A stretch of DNA of 64,000 bases from Chelonoidis abingdonii. Its lineage: Eukaryota; Chordata; Testudines; Testudinidae. The first letter of the stretch is position 1, and the number at the start of each line of letters is the position of its first letter. The notes under the pieces are model-generated. The model saw only the letters and a list, made by a program, of their open reading frames with translations. It did no database searches and had not been told where the DNA came from. The stretch spans positions 29,599,490 through 29,663,489 of the forward strand of contig NC_133770.1 of the NCBI RefSeq assembly GCF_003597395.2. The letters are read 5' to 3'. This document shows positions 24,285 through 36,273 of the stretch, piece by piece. The translations under genes and the position numbers were made by a program.

Positions 24285-24460
24285 CAGCATGGTACCTAAG
24301 CACATGCCTAATTTTAAGCACAAGTACCCCAGTGAAGTAGATCCTGCATGTAATCCAGACAGGACCCTTGCAATCACACAGAATCCCAATGAAGTTAGTG
24401 GGGCTTCACATGGGTACAAGAGTCTACCTGTGTGGATCAGATTAAAGGATCAGGGCATTG
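24285..24460. repeat. Dispersed palindromic repeat (AAGCAYGTGAGTAG-type)
   Basis: Contains GTACCTAAGCACATGCCTAA, TTTTAAGCACAAGTACC, and later CCCAATGAAGTTAGTGGGGC, the central block of this family in degenerate form. Confidence 0.5.
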
Positions 24461-25118
24461 GAAAACATCCACTTCTGAAATGGACAGTGGCAGCAAAGTG
24501 CACAATAGCAAAGAGATGAAATTTTGCTCAGGACAACACACACGCAACATAATTGCATTTGGAATGTAGTACATCCACCTTGGAAGGATAAACAGGTGAG
24601 AAAAGCCTGCTGGGATTTGAACTGTAGTTGCAGAGAGTCTAGGTGGTAGAAGTCAATGTTAAGACCATCAAGCAATCCCCTCCAGCATCATCTTGTTATT
24701 ACAAAGCATAAGGGTGATCCAAACTTTACAATCTAAAAGATGCTTACGAGAAATGTTGCATCTTCTTCCACTGAGGATAATTCCTCCTTTAGAAATAGTT
24801 CCCTTATGGAAAAGGGAGTTATTTTTAGGATGCTACTGCTCCTAAAACTAAGATTAGAATGTGTATTGTCAGAGTAGAAGAGAGAAAGATCTTTATAAAG
24901 TGGAGCATTTTCACGACCTCCAGAGAGGAAAAACCCTCCACATCCAGCTTGACACAGAAAACAAAAATCCCCTTCTTTCCAAGTCAGCTACTGCACACAC
25001 ACACACACAAATGCCCTCCTTTTCGCCTTCCTTCTGAAGGCAGACACACTAATGTAATCTCTCCATGAGTGAAGAGGAAATGCCAGCATCTTTTTCTCTC
25101 CTCGAGTAGTTTGACAAA

Positions 25119-26069
25119 GGGCAAGTCTACATTAAATGATGCAGCTACACCACTGTAGTGCTTTAATGAAGATGCTTTATACTGATGGGAGAGAGCTCTC
25201 CTGTCAGCATGGTTAACTCACCTCCCCGAAAAGCAGAAGCTGTCTGAGTGGGAGAAGCTCTCCTGCCGCCATAGTGCTATCTACACTAGGCGTTAGGTGG
25301 GTATAACTACGGGCATGGCTATACTTGCAGATGTAGAGTGCTTTGAGTTTAACTGGCCTTCGAAGAGCACAGTAGGGAAAGCACTACAGTCTGTCAAAAC
25401 TGACAGCTTCACGCGCACTGGCGTGGCCACACTTGCAGCACCTGCAGTGGTGTTGGGAGTGGTGCATTATAGGCAGCTATCTCAGCATGCAAGTGACTGC
25501 AATGTGCTTTTCAAATTGGGGGTGTGTGTGGAGTGTGACAGGGAGCGTGTTGTGTGTATGTGGGGGGAGAAAGTGGGTTTTTGGGGGGTTCAGACAGCAG
25601 CAGACCCCCGCCCCCCATACACAGCATTCCACAGTAATGGCTGATTTGTCTGGGAGCAGATAAGCAGCCGGCTGTCAGAAATAGAGCTTTCAAAGGCACT
25701 TCCGCATTCCTGCAGCGATTCAAAATGATGACAAGAATTGACTTAAGGGGATTATGGGACATTTGTGGAGGCCGATCAGAGCGCAGTAATGCAACACCTC
25801 GTTCGCACTGGCGCCACAGTGCTCCAGCGGCGGCGCAGCAAACGTTATTCCTCTTGCCGAGGTGGAGTACCTGGAGCACTCTAGCTACAGAGTAGAGTGC
25901 ATTATGTGCCCTCCCAGTGTGGATGGGGAGTGAGCTTGAGCACACGGGGTTCCTTTATTGCACACTAACTCACAAGTATAGCCAAGCTCTACATTGCTCA
26001 GGGATGTGGATTTTTCACTCGAGCCATGTAGTTACACTGATATAGGTCTGTAGTGTAGGCCAGACCTTA
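25119..26069. mobile_element. Non-autonomous DNA element, outer (951 bp including nested insert)
   Basis: Left end GGGCAAGTCTACATTAAATG; right end inverted TAAGGTCTGGCCTACAC. Flanks TTGACAAA (25111-25118) and GTCACAAA (26070-26077) agree at 6 of 8 positions, which fits a hAT-type 8-bp target duplication. It is interrupted by a second element (25311-25989). Confidence 0.6.
25311..25989. mobile_element. PIF/Harbinger-like non-autonomous element nested in another element
   Basis: Terminal repeats GGGCATGGCTATACTTGCAG and, inverted, GAGCTTGGCTATACTTGTGA. The 3-bp sequence TAC is present on both sides, compatible with the 3-bp target duplication of Harbinger elements. The interior contains GTAGAGTGCTTTGAGTTTAA and CATTATAGGCAGCTATCTCA, characteristic of an abundant turtle family that I recognise only by pattern. 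No transposase. Confidence 0.6.
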
Positions 26070-26945
26070 GTCACAAATTTAGTAAGTTGAGACAGATAGC
26101 AAATTAAAAGACAATACAAGCCAACAATGGAGAAGCATTAAAGACATAACAAAAATCTTGATCATCAATTCAGTCCGAAAGGAAGACAGAATCAGCTGCA
26201 AATGCTTGAGATAAGAATTGGCTGGAGGAAAACATGAGCAGCTAATACAAGGTGACTTACCTCCCTTGTTAGCAGCTTATTCTAAAAATTCTCACTTAGG
26301 TGAGCATTTGAGTGGTATATGGAATTCAGCACAATCCTAAATCAAGTCATCTCGGTGTCTTTTTGGGGAAGGGTGTGGGACAGACTGCTATCCCGGAGCA
26401 ATCATCTCTTTATTTTAATTGTTTTTTAAAAAAAACAAACCATTAACAGTTGTTGGATCCTTCAAGCCCAATTAATGACAAGGTACAAAAAAACCTCTTC
26501 AGCTACCTACACCAGACAAAGTTCAGTAAATGACAGTAATTTTAGATCCCACTGTTAGTGTTGGGGTAAAAGGAAATGATTCACTCTGCAAAAGTACTTT
26601 ATAAAAGAGTATGCTAGTGAGTATGCTGAAAAGGTGCATTTGAAGTGAAGAGACAACAGGAAACCAGATCAAAAGAAGCAAAATTGGCCGTTTGATAATA
26701 TTGCAACTAACATGCCAGAAAACTACTTCAGGAAACTGTGACAGTTTGCTAAACATGACAACAAAAAGGAGCCATTACTACAAAGCTACTGAATTAAAAT
26801 CACATTCTGTGTAAAAACCTACATGTTTTATTATAAAAAACTAAAACTGAATAGAAAAATTGCATTTCCCATGATTTCTTTTTCTGACCGCCGCTTACTT
26901 GGCATACCTGAACTCATGGGAGATGTTCAACACTAATTAGTAGAT

Positions 26946-27336
26946 CAGTGGTTCTCAGCCAGGAGTACATGTACCTTGGGGGATAATCACGGGTGTTCCG
27001 GAGTGTAATCAGAGGTGTTCCACGGGGTACATGAACTCATCTAGATATCTGCCTACTTTTACAACAGGCTACATAAAAAGGACTAGCGAATTCAGTACAA
27101 ACTAAAATTTCATACTTGTTTATACTGGTCTATATACCATACACTGCAATATAAGCAAAATATTTATATTCCAATTGATTTCTTTAGAATTGCATGGTAA
27201 AAATGAGAAGGTCAGCAATTTTTCAGTAGTCGTGGGCTGTATTTTTATGTCTAATTTTGTAAGCAAATAGTTTTTAAGTGAGAAAAATTCAACTCCTGAA
27301 ACAGGTACAGCAGTCTGGAAAGGTAGGGAGCCACTA
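26946..27336. mobile_element. hAT element (391 bp) with 7/8 target duplication
   Basis: Left end CAGTGGTTCTCAGCCAGG, right end inverted TAGTGGCTCCCTACC. Flanking 8-mers TAGTAGAT (26938-26945) and TACTAGAT (27337-27344) differ at one position. Ends and duplication length identify hAT. No coding capacity. Confidence 0.85.
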
Positions 27337-27812
27337 TACTAGATCCAACTATTAAAAGGGTGTACAGAAAACAACAATATTCTAGGTGCCAATCTTCCTG
27401 GTTATATGTCACAAAAGGAGAATAAGTACATGTAGAAATTTTAAAACCTAATAATGATCTTGGGGAGAAATAACTTGCAAGAAAGGAGCGCTTTCCTCTG
27501 TATTGTGACAAGTAGCTTTTGTACAAGGGAAGCAAAACAACCACCCAGCGTTTATGTCCTCTTGCCTGTTCCCTGGGTAAGTCAGTCAGGAAACAGATTA
27601 CTTATTATGGTGCCAAACAAAGCCAACTCCTCTTAGAAACATGCCTTAATGAGCATGGAAAGAGGAGCCTGGTGCCAGAGAGACTAAGTAATCGATAGAG
27701 TACACTGCAACAATATTGGCTTTACCCTTAAATACTATCTTTAATTTGCCACATACAGCTGTTGGCAAGTTGCAGTATCGTAAGCTATTTACTTCCTGAC
27801 ACTTCAAATAAG

Positions 27813-27860
27813 GAGATCAGACTAGATCATAATAGTTCCTTCTGGCCTTAAAAATCTAGG
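27813..27860 (+). repeat. CR1 3'-end scrap
   Basis: GAGATCAGACTAGATCATAA followed by TAGTTCCTTCTGGCCTTAAA and AATCTAGG is the conserved CR1 3' tail. Confidence 0.85.
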
Positions 27861-27929
27861 AGCCACCTTAGGTTACTACGTTTAGAAGTACCGAAGCAAC
27901 ATTTGCAAGCGTGATCTCCAGTTCTGCGT

Positions 27930-28085
27930 TCCCAACTTTAGAAATCTGAAGCTTGATTATTTAAGGAGGTGCTGAGCACACTCAGCTACCCCTGACTTCA
28001 GTTGGAGTTATGGTTATTCAGTACCCATGAAAATCGAGCCTGAGTTTCTGAAGTTCAGCACTCACCAGCTGAGGAATCTCCAAAA
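27930..28085. repeat. Short palindromic repeat (GTGCTGAGCAC-type)
   Basis: GGTGCTGAGCACACTCAGCT, then CCCCTGACTTCAGTTGGAGT, then an inverted arm ending CATGAAAATCGAGCCT. Diverged copy of the class inserted in the MIR at 5063-5147. Confidence 0.45.
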
Positions 28086-29154
28086 CCACAGGCCACTTTT
28101 GAACATTTAGGCCACTTGGCCCTTATGTTCTTAAGCATATGAAGCATAGCTAACTCCTATGGAGTGGTTACTCATCTATAAGGGCAAAAACTGGTAGGTA
28201 GGGGAAACTTTCAGCAAGAAAGAAACAGCTGTCAAGAAAATTCTTAATTTTCCAATTTACAATAGAGATTTGGTAAAAATATATTAAGGTAGAACACTGA
28301 TATTTAACTATGTTAGGGAGGACTACCTTAAGCACTTATGGAATCCTAGTAAACACTTTTTCTTCCCTATATAAAAGTAGCAGTTTTAACCCTGTGTGTA
28401 GCCTTTTTATTCCACCATTTGTGTCTCCTGCTTTACATCTTGGTCAAAGTGAAGTCTTGCAAGTAGCCCACATAACACTGTTTAACTTATTAAGCTATAA
28501 GCAGGAGGACAAAACAAAGTAAAATCCAGCTTAGTAAAGGGGATGGCAGTTTTTTTGAAACATTCACATAAGTTCTATTGCGATTATTTTTCAATGATTT
28601 AAAACATTACTGCTCAGCACACTTTAGAATTTATAACATGGTGAATATGTTGGCACATGTCTTCTTAGAACAATCCTGTATATTCCTGGCTCTGGCTAGG
28701 AATCCTGAGTAAGTAAGTCTCCAGCATAGACTTTCTCAAAACTGCTGTCAATAATGAACCAGCTGCTAAGACCACTTCCAGGTTTCCCCTCTCCATCCCC
28801 TTCAGCAGATCTGATATTAATTATTTAGTATGTAGAGTTGGAGGCTGTCTTCTTCATTTTTACCAGAGGAATTCTCCTCCAGCTCGGATGGGCTTTTAGA
28901 GCCTCTTTACTCTACTTCAGCCCTTTTACAGGTTGTAAACAGGCCGGGGTAGGGGTGAGTGATGCAGTGGCAAAGCAAGTCAGGAGACAGTTAGCTTTGT
29001 TGCATCTGGACAATGAGAACTCTAAAGAAGAAAAAATGTTTTGGGTTAATGTGCTTGCTGGAAGTTATTCAGCACATATTGGTAAATTTGCAGGAATCCG
29101 ATACAGTGCATTTTTATAATATGACTTTCAAAGGTAGTTTCAATGAAAACTATA

Positions 29155-29662
29155 GGTCTGTCGCAACTTACACGCATTTAACATGTGCGATTTCAGCTTT
29201 ACGCTGTACGGCTGGAATCCAGGGGTGTGTGGCCTCAAGCGGAAGAGGCGTGGCCTCAAGATTTAAAGGCCCTGGGGCACCAGCTGTGGCTGGGAGTCCC
29301 AAGGCCTTTAAATCACCCAGGGTGTTCCCCAGCTGCACAGATGGCTGGTAGCCCCTGAGGCGAACTAAAGGGCCCAAGGCTTCAGCCACCGTGGAGCTCC
29401 GGGCCCTTTATATGCTGGCCCCAGTCCAGCTGCCAAAGCTGCGGGCGGGATTTAAAGGCTCTCTGGGCTCCATACCGCAGCGGGAAGCTGGGTGGAGCCC
29501 TTTAAATCCCGCCCGCAGCTTTGGCAGCCGGGCCAGGGCCAGCCACTGGAGCTGCGTGCTGGGATTTAAAGGGCTTGGGGACGTAATTTTGAGTATATCT
29601 GGTTTTCACTTTACGCGCTAACCACGGAACGGAACTCCCACATAAGATAAGACTTGCTTGTA
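29155..29662. mobile_element. CpG-rich palindromic element with a 30-bp perfect inverted repeat
   Basis: Probable ends GGTCTGTCGCAACTTACACG and, inverted, CAAGCAAGTCTTATCTTATG. Subterminal ACTTTACGC-type motifs occur on both sides. Inside, 29429-29458 and 29499-29528 are perfect inverted copies (30 bp) around a 40-bp loop. Palindromic modules of the form ATTTAAAGG...CCTTTAAAT recur at 29262-29313 and 29450-29506. Flanked by TA on both sides, which fits a Tc1/mariner-type duplication but is weak evidence. Confidence 0.6.
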
Positions 29663-30517
29663 TTCTCACATGCAGATAAACAATAAAAACTAGTATTTTA
29701 GGAATAAAATGTGTGTTGGTCCAGTGTTGCCAAATCTCACAATTTTATCATGAGCCTTGCCATATTCTCTGTTTTTCTTAAAGCCTCAGCTCTTGTGATT
29801 ACACAAGCAACTCAGGGTTTTTTTCCGTTTGTTTTGTTTTTTGGCTTTTTTTTTTCTTTTGTAGTAAATATTCAGACCTCATGGTGGTAGCAAAAAGTTT
29901 GAAAATGTGACCAAAATGCATATTAACGGCTCAGAAACCAGAAGGCATATAAAAAGAGCCTCTCCATTTTATGTTATTTACACATCTTGTGATTTATTGG
30001 GACCTGACTCATGATTTTTGAATACTTGGGGTTGGCAATATTGCTAGTTACACTGTGATAATTTTTGTTCTATAAAGCTCCTAGGTGCTAAGATAATACA
30101 AAGAATGATAATAAAGATCCTGATCCTGTCCCTAACACAGTCAACTGGAGTTTTGCTCTTCATGTCACCGGCAGCAGCCCCATATTGTATTCATTTGAAA
30201 AGAATAGAAGCAAGAAAAAAGGTAGAGAATATAAATATTACTTTAACATTTACCATATATTACATATATGTTCTGCAATGCATCCCATCAGTTTGGACCT
30301 TAATAGCCCTTTTCAAAAATAATAGTGATACTCTACAGACTCTCCACATAATACAAACTTACACACTGCAAGCACATTTTTAAGTTTTGAGTTTTTCAAA
30401 AAAATATTAATCTGAAATAATACTGTAAGCCACGCTAACCCAGTGTGGCTCTCTGTCCCTTCTAGTGGCGATGCCACATATACAGGTTTGTGCAAATGCT
30501 ACTCATTCCAAGCTAAT

Positions 30518-30594
30518 GGAACTGGTCTTTTAGCTCAAATAGTAAAGACCCATGCTTTTACATACTGAGGTCCATGGTTCAGTCCCCAGGGGCA
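30518..30594 (+). repeat. tRNA-derived repeat
   Basis: TTTTAGCTCAAATAGTAAAG resembles an A box and GGTCCATGGTTCAGTCCCC a B box, at roughly tRNA spacing (about 40 bp). The cloverleaf is not maintained, so this is a tRNA-derived SINE head or pseudogene, not a working tRNA. It lies about 100 bp downstream of exon B on the + axis, in the intron that precedes exon C in the transcript. Confidence 0.5.
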
Positions 30595-30696
30595 ACATTA
30601 CATTCTCTCACACACAAGGGATTTACTTACAAAGATTCTTAGTTCTGCATAATACAGACAACGTATAAAGCCGCTTAGGGAGACATTTTCACTTAC

Positions 30697-30731
30697 GTGG
30701 TTTATATAGAGACTCTTGCGTTTTTCTCTCA
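30697..30731 (-). CDS. CCNY: CCNY exon B (35-bp microexon)
   Basis: A minus-strand acceptor TTTTTGCAG and a consensus donor GTAAGT bracket only 35 bp. With the G left over from exon A it reads VREKRKSLYINH, matching human cyclin Y residues 77-88 apart from Tyr for Phe in the SLFINH segment. Entry phase is 1 and exit phase 0, so skipping it would shift the frame. It sits between an 8.3-kb and a 14.8-kb intron, so recognition probably needs help from flanking intronic enhancers (inference). It is too short for ordinary ORF or gene prediction and is identified here by protein homology plus perfect splice borders. Confidence 0.92.
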
Positions 30732-31679
30732 CTGCAAAAACATAAAATGTAATAAAAATATTATATGACTGTATTTTGTCTCAGTTAAGCTTCTGTTACA
30801 CCATTTTACGATCAAAAGTAGGAAGGCATCTATGTGTAACATTATCGCACTAACCAAATTCACTCATTATTTGAGCACAGAAGCAACATCTCACATATAT
30901 CTGGACACTTGAAGGCATTTAAATTCTGCATTGTGCTGGGTGATTAAAATTCACATTTGTTCAGATATTCCACTAAGACTGCATGCATTGGAACTCTGTC
31001 TCCAAAAATCACTTAGTGCAACTCTGCAGCCATTAATCATGCTGAGTAGTTGCTCTGGTCTGGTACTATTCAACAAGTAAATCCTACTCAACATGAGTAA
31101 TTGCTGCATGATCAAGCCCACAATTATCAGGCAAAATGCTTACAAGCAAAGGAGCAAACTAAAATAAAATTTAATGGTGAGATAAAAGCTTGTTACAACT
31201 GATTTTATATACTGGTTTAATTGTCATCAATATATTTCCTATTAATTCATCCCTTAGCCAGCCTGTGGAGCTCTGTTCAACAGCTGTGATAATGCTGCAT
31301 GTAGGATACCAGTAACATATCAACCAAATAGTAGAATTAAACTAATAATGGTTTAATGCATAAGTGATTAAAGCACCATGGCGTGCTTGATCTTGTTCTC
31401 TATTTTCTCTTACACCACACCCACCACTGTGGTATCTGAGCACCTTCCAAAAGCACCTTAAGCGCCACAACTACCACCAGTCGTGTGACAGTATCTTTCT
31501 CACTTCCTCTCCATGAGAGGAATACTAAGTGAGGATTTTTTTTTAAAAGACTTCTTACATATTTTGATTCTATGTCTGCATGTATTCACACACACAATTT
31601 CAGTGTATTCACACATGCAACCTTGTTAACGTGAAATTGTTGCTTATAAAAAGTCACAAACATTTGTTTCTTATCCAAG

Positions 31680-32161
31680 AGGCGGCTAGTGGGAGAGACA
31701 CAAAGGGGGCACCAGCTAAAGGGGGGCACGTGACCTCCCCATGTGACCCCCCACAATGCCCTCACACGATTCCTCCCTGCCACGCCCCCCACCCCCGTGA
31801 CTTCCCCACATGACTCATCCCCTTTACCTGGCCAGGAGGGTGGGGAGAGGCGGCTCTGCTCCAGTTCCCCAGCATGTGTGGCCCAGGCAGTCTCAGGCCA
31901 CAATGCTTGCTTGGGACAGCCCAGGCAGGCAGAGAGGCCGGAGGCTGCCTGGGAGAGTACAGCCGCTGCATGCTGCACGAAACAACATGGCTGGAAGAGG
32001 AAGCAGAAAGAAGAGAAGCTCTGGCCCCACCTCTTCCTTTCCAGCTCTGACCCTGCCCCTTCTTCTCCCCAGCTGCTGGCCTTGCCCCCACACCCTCAGC
32101 GTTTTGGGGAGGGTCATGTGACCCTTTGCGCACGCACACGCGCGCGCGCACACACACACAC
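31680..32161. repeat. GC-rich repeat-like block
   Basis: Abrupt rise in GC from the AT-rich surroundings, with repeated CACATG/CATGTGACC motifs (31729-31748, 31807-31815, 32112-32123). Frames on both strands are open by composition only. Probably the core of a DNA element, but I cannot define its ends. Confidence 0.4.
32127..32161. repeat. Alternating purine-pyrimidine tract (CG/CA)n
   Basis: A 35-bp strict alternation running TGCGCACGCACACG, then a CG run, then CA repeats. Such tracts are the classical Z-DNA-prone sequence. Confidence 0.85.
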
Positions 32162-32966
32162 CCTCGAGTCAGCGTTAAAAGAACACTCTTAGTTTGCTAC
32201 GTGTATTTGATTGTGCAGTTTTCAAAACACGGTGATTGGCTAGTAAGCAGTTAAGCTGCTCGCTAGTCCTTCTGCTGAAATGCTGTTTCTATTCTGAAGC
32301 TCCAAGCAGGGAGTTATTCCATCAAATAAGTAAATAATAAATCTAAGAAAATGTCTACCATCATTTGGTTACTTAACATCTGGTCAAAGTATTTCTCTAT
32401 TGCGTAATACAATGTAAGTGAAGTAAATAATTTTCACAATCTGAAGGCAGACACTATACCAGGCACAGATGTAAGTTCAGAAGGGCAAAATTTATTTTGT
32501 ACTTTTATCAAAACTTTATTTTCACACAATTAAATATCTAGTACCACTAACTGTGTTCACTACATTCATACTGCATGTTGTGGCACACAACAAAATTAGT
32601 GACAAGACACGCTTCTGAGCCCCAGGTCAATATTTCAGTTTATCGGCTTTTCCTGATCCCCTACCCTTCTCTTCCATGTTCTTCCTCTCACCCTCCACAT
32701 CATTTGCTGCCCTCACTGTTGTACGATTTTCTAGTTGCTGAAGTATTGCACTTACTGTTCACTCACCCATGCCATTTACCCTCTTCCAATGCTGGACAGA
32801 CTGACATGGACACACCCCTCACTCTGCAGATTCTCGCTCCTTATGAGACATTTTCCTCTTTTCCCGAAGGAAACTTCACTGAACTTCATTCTCCAGTGGG
32901 GGACCACAGTCAGCCAGGATTCTCTAATTCTAGGCTGGCCAGCACTGATGCAAAGTGTATAGTTGC

Positions 32967-33166
32967 CAGGGCCGGCTCCAGGCACCACCAAAGGAAGCAG
33001 GTGCCTGGGGCATCGAATAAAAAGGGTTGGCACGTCCGGGTCCGTGGCAGCAATTCGGCGGCGGGTCCTTCAGTCCCTCTGTTCCTCTTCGACAGCAGCT
33101 CAATTGGGTATTCTCTCTTTTTTTTTCCCCGCAATTGGGGCAGCAAAAAAGCTGGAGACAGCCCTG
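32967..33166. mobile_element. hAT-like miniature element (200 bp)
   Basis: Left end CAGGGCCGGCTCCAGGCACC, right end inverted CAGGGCTGTCTCCAGC. Flanking 8-mers ATAGTTGC and ATGGTCCC agree at 5 of 8 positions. The core contains GGCAGCAATTCGGCGGCGG and GGGGCAGCAAAAAAG near the right end. Confidence 0.65.
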
Positions 33167-34374
33167 ATGGTCCCTCAAGAAACCTATGCCAGGGAGCATC
33201 AGGCACAGCAGAACTCCACTCTGTCACACTTCCTTCCTATCCCACCTACAACAAACCCCCTTCACATTAGGAAAAAGGACATCTGGTACAGGAGATGTCA
33301 AAGCCACTTCTGCCAGCTTTTCACCACTAGTGTGTTCTTGCGCAGAGGAAATTCTTCACCGGCTGCCCAAGGGCATTGGTATGGTGTAGGCAGTGCAAAG
33401 TGCTCTTGTGCAAACCATAGAACCTGATCCCATTCTCATTAACTAGCATGTGGTACCACAGACAGCTACAATTGAAGTATTTGGCTTCAGGAACGGCGGT
33501 TTAAGATGAAATGAAGCTGAACAGACTTAGAATCACAATTGTGAAGTTCAGACTCTAAGTCCCTATTTATTTTTCTATTACATTTTTTTCCCTTTTTACA
33601 GAATGTGCATCCTGGCTAAATTTCGCCAGGCATACTAACAGATAGGAGGGCTGCCAAAATTTCTTAATTTTCTTTTAATTTTAAGGCAAAATAACCTGTT
33701 CTCATTTTTGCAAGCACACTCAAATTGTTAAAACTGCATTTTTACTACAGCAGAATGAATAAATTATCCAGGATTAAAATGAGGGAGAAGAAAAGATTTT
33801 TTTATTTTTTTTTTGGTTACTGGGCTCTCCTAGTATTCCTTTGTGCAATGTACTTAGGCAGTGTTAATGGTAGACTTCAAAAGGATGAAAGGCAATATCC
33901 CTCGGTTAATAATTACACATCAATCAAACCTCTCATGCTTTGAGAGTTCCTAAATAATTTAGTACAGGAATAAAGCTATGTTTCCTCTTGTTAGACGAAC
34001 AAGGGAATTGACTGGTCCTGATCTGAGGGCTGGTCTACATAAAAACAGAGCACGGTCTGTTTCATTCCTGCTCATTCCATAAACTGGGGTTTCCTTTGAA
34101 GCTAATTACTGTACCAGCACTGTTGAATTTAGCAAGGAAGGACGGACCTAATGAAAGTGAAGGAAGGAGGCAGCTCTAACTAACTAATGAAAAGGTGGAT
34201 TTCCAACACACTGAAGTAGCAATAAATCAGGTTTCCCCTAACTAATACAGGAGGGGAAATTACTTTATTGCAGTGGCTGACTTTAAAAACTCTGAATTAA
34301 CCACAACCTACACTTTAAACTCAGTGTGTGCAGCATGTACAGACATGCACACACCCTTTGTTTCCAGTCCACCA

Positions 34375-35721
34375 CACTGCCCATCCAGGAAGCTTACAAG
34401 AAGTGGGAACTTGGACCGATGACTAGGAAGGAGTATAAAAATATTGCTCAAGCATGCAGGGGTGTAATCAGGAAGGCCAAAACACAACTGGAGTTGCAGC
34501 TAGCAAGGGATGTGAAGGGTGACAAGAAGGGTTCTACAGGTATGTTAGCAACAAAAAAAAGTCAGGGAAAGTGTGGGACCCTTAATGAATGGGGCAGACA
34601 ACCTAGTGACAGATAGTGTGGAAAAAGCTGAAGTACTCAATGCTTTTTTTGCCTCAGTCTTCACAGACAAGGTCAGTTCCCACACTGCTGTCCTGGACAA
34701 CACAGTACGGGGAGAAGATGAGCAGCCTTAAGTGGTGCAAGAACAGGTTAAGGACTATTTAGAAAAGCACAAGTCCATGGGTCCAGATCTAATGCATCCG
34801 AGGGCGCTGAGAGAATTGGATGATGTGATTGCAGAGCCATTGGCCACTATCTTTGAAAACTTGTGGCGACTGGGGGAGGTCTCAGACGATTGGAAAAAGG
34901 CAAATATAGTGCCCATCTTTAAAAAAAGAAGAAAGAGAACCTGGGGAACTACACACTGATCAGCCTCACCTCAGTCCCTAGAAAAATCATGGAACAAGTC
35001 CTCAGGGAAACCATTTTGAAGCACTTGGAGGAGAGGAAGTTGATCAGGAACAGTCAGCATGGATTCACCACGGGCAAGTCTTGCCTGACAACCTGACTGC
35101 CTTCTACGATGAGATAACTGGTTCTGTGGATATAGGGAAATTGGTGGATGTGTTATTCCTTGACTTTAGCAAAGCTTTTGATACAGTCTCCCACAGTATT
35201 CTTGCCAGCAAGTTAAAAAAGTATGCATTGAATGAATGGACTATAAGGTGGATAGAAAGCTGGCTAAATTGTTAGGCTCAACAGGTAGTGATCAACGGCT
35301 CGATGTCTAGCTGGCAGCCGATATCAAGTGGAGTGCCCCAGGGGTCACACCTGGGGCCAGTTTTGTTCAACTTCTTTATTAATGATCTGGATGATGGGAT
35401 AGATTGCACCCTCAGCAAGTTTGCGGATGACACTGAGCTTGGGGGAGAGGTAGGGATAGGGTCCTGAGTGACCTAGACAGATTAGAGGAATGGGCCAAAA
35501 GAAATCTGATGAGGTTCACAAGGAGAAGTGAAAAGTCCTTGCACTTAGGCCAGAAGAATCCATGCACTGCTTACAGGGCTTGGGACGCAGCTGAACTAAG
35601 GCAGTCAAGTTCTGCAGAACAGACTGGGAATTTACGGTGGAAGGAAGCTGGATATGAGTCAGCAGTGTGCCCCTGTAGCCAAGAAGGCTAACAGCATATT
35701 GGCATTGGCTAGGAGCATGCC
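34375..35721 (+). mobile_element. CR1 LINE, truncated, running into the assembly gap
   Basis: Decayed ORF2: [19 protein letters not shown], then [15 protein letters not shown], an RT region with DVLFLDFSKAFDTVSHS (about 35140-35190), [15 protein letters not shown] and the catalytic box KFADDTELG (FADD at 35420-35431). Several stops and frameshifts separate these. The 3' end would fall inside the gap. Same strand as the window, antisense to CCNY. Confidence 0.9.
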
Positions 35722-36273
35722 NNNNNNNNNNNNNNNNNNNNNNNNNNNNNNNNNNNNNNNNNNNNNNNNNNNNNNNNNNNNNNNNNNNNNNNNNNNNNNN
35801 NNNNNNNNNNNNNNNNNNNNNNNNNNNNNNNNNNNNNNNNNNNNNNNNNNNNNNNNNNNNNNNNNNNNNNNNNNNNNNNNNNNNNNNNNNNNNNNNNNNN
35901 NNNNNNNNNNNNNNNNNNNNNNNNNNNNNNNNNNNNNNNNNNNNNNNNNNNNNNNNNNNNNNNNNNNNNNNNNNNNNNNNNNNNNNNNNNNNNNNNNNNN
36001 NNNNNNNNNNNNNNNNNNNNNNNNNNNNNNNNNNNNNNNNNNNNNNNNNNNNNNNNNNNNNNNNNNNNNNNNNNNNNNNNNNNNNNNNNNNNNNNNNNNN
36101 NNNNNNNNNNNNNNNNNNNNNNNNNNNNNNNNNNNNNNNNNNNNNNNNNNNNNNNNNNNNNNNNNNNNNNNNNNNNNNNNNNNNNNNNNNNNNNNNNNNN
36201 NNNNNNNNNNNNNNNNNNNNNNNNNNNNNNNNNNNNNNNNNNNNNNNNNNNNNNNNNNNNNNNNNNNNNNNNN
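35722..36273. other. Assembly gap (552 N)
   Basis: Undetermined bases, followed immediately by a 25-T run (36274-36298). It falls inside a CCNY intron, between exons A and B, so it hides the CR1 3' end but no expected cyclin Y exon. Confidence 1.

Larger units (their letters stand above)
15853..30696 (-). other. CCNY intron between exons B and C
   Basis: 14844 bp, repeat-dominated: LTR 16451-17137, palindromic element 18867-19330, DIRS-like relic 19390-21790, GC-rich repeat 23268-23768, nested Harbinger-like elements 25119-26069, hAT 26946-27336, CR1 scrap 27813-27860, and a CpG-rich palindromic element 29155-29662. Unassigned stretches are 17140-18860, 21790-23260, 23770-25118 and 27345-29150, which contain only short palindromic-repeat cores. 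Confidence 0.75.

Noticed and set aside
30518..30594. A functional tRNA gene
   Set aside because: The A and B box likenesses are imperfect and the stems do not pair, so it is a tRNA-derived repeat.
31586..32192. Frames of 103-149 residues on both strands
   Set aside because: GC-rich repeat block; simultaneous openness on both strands and no recognisable motif.
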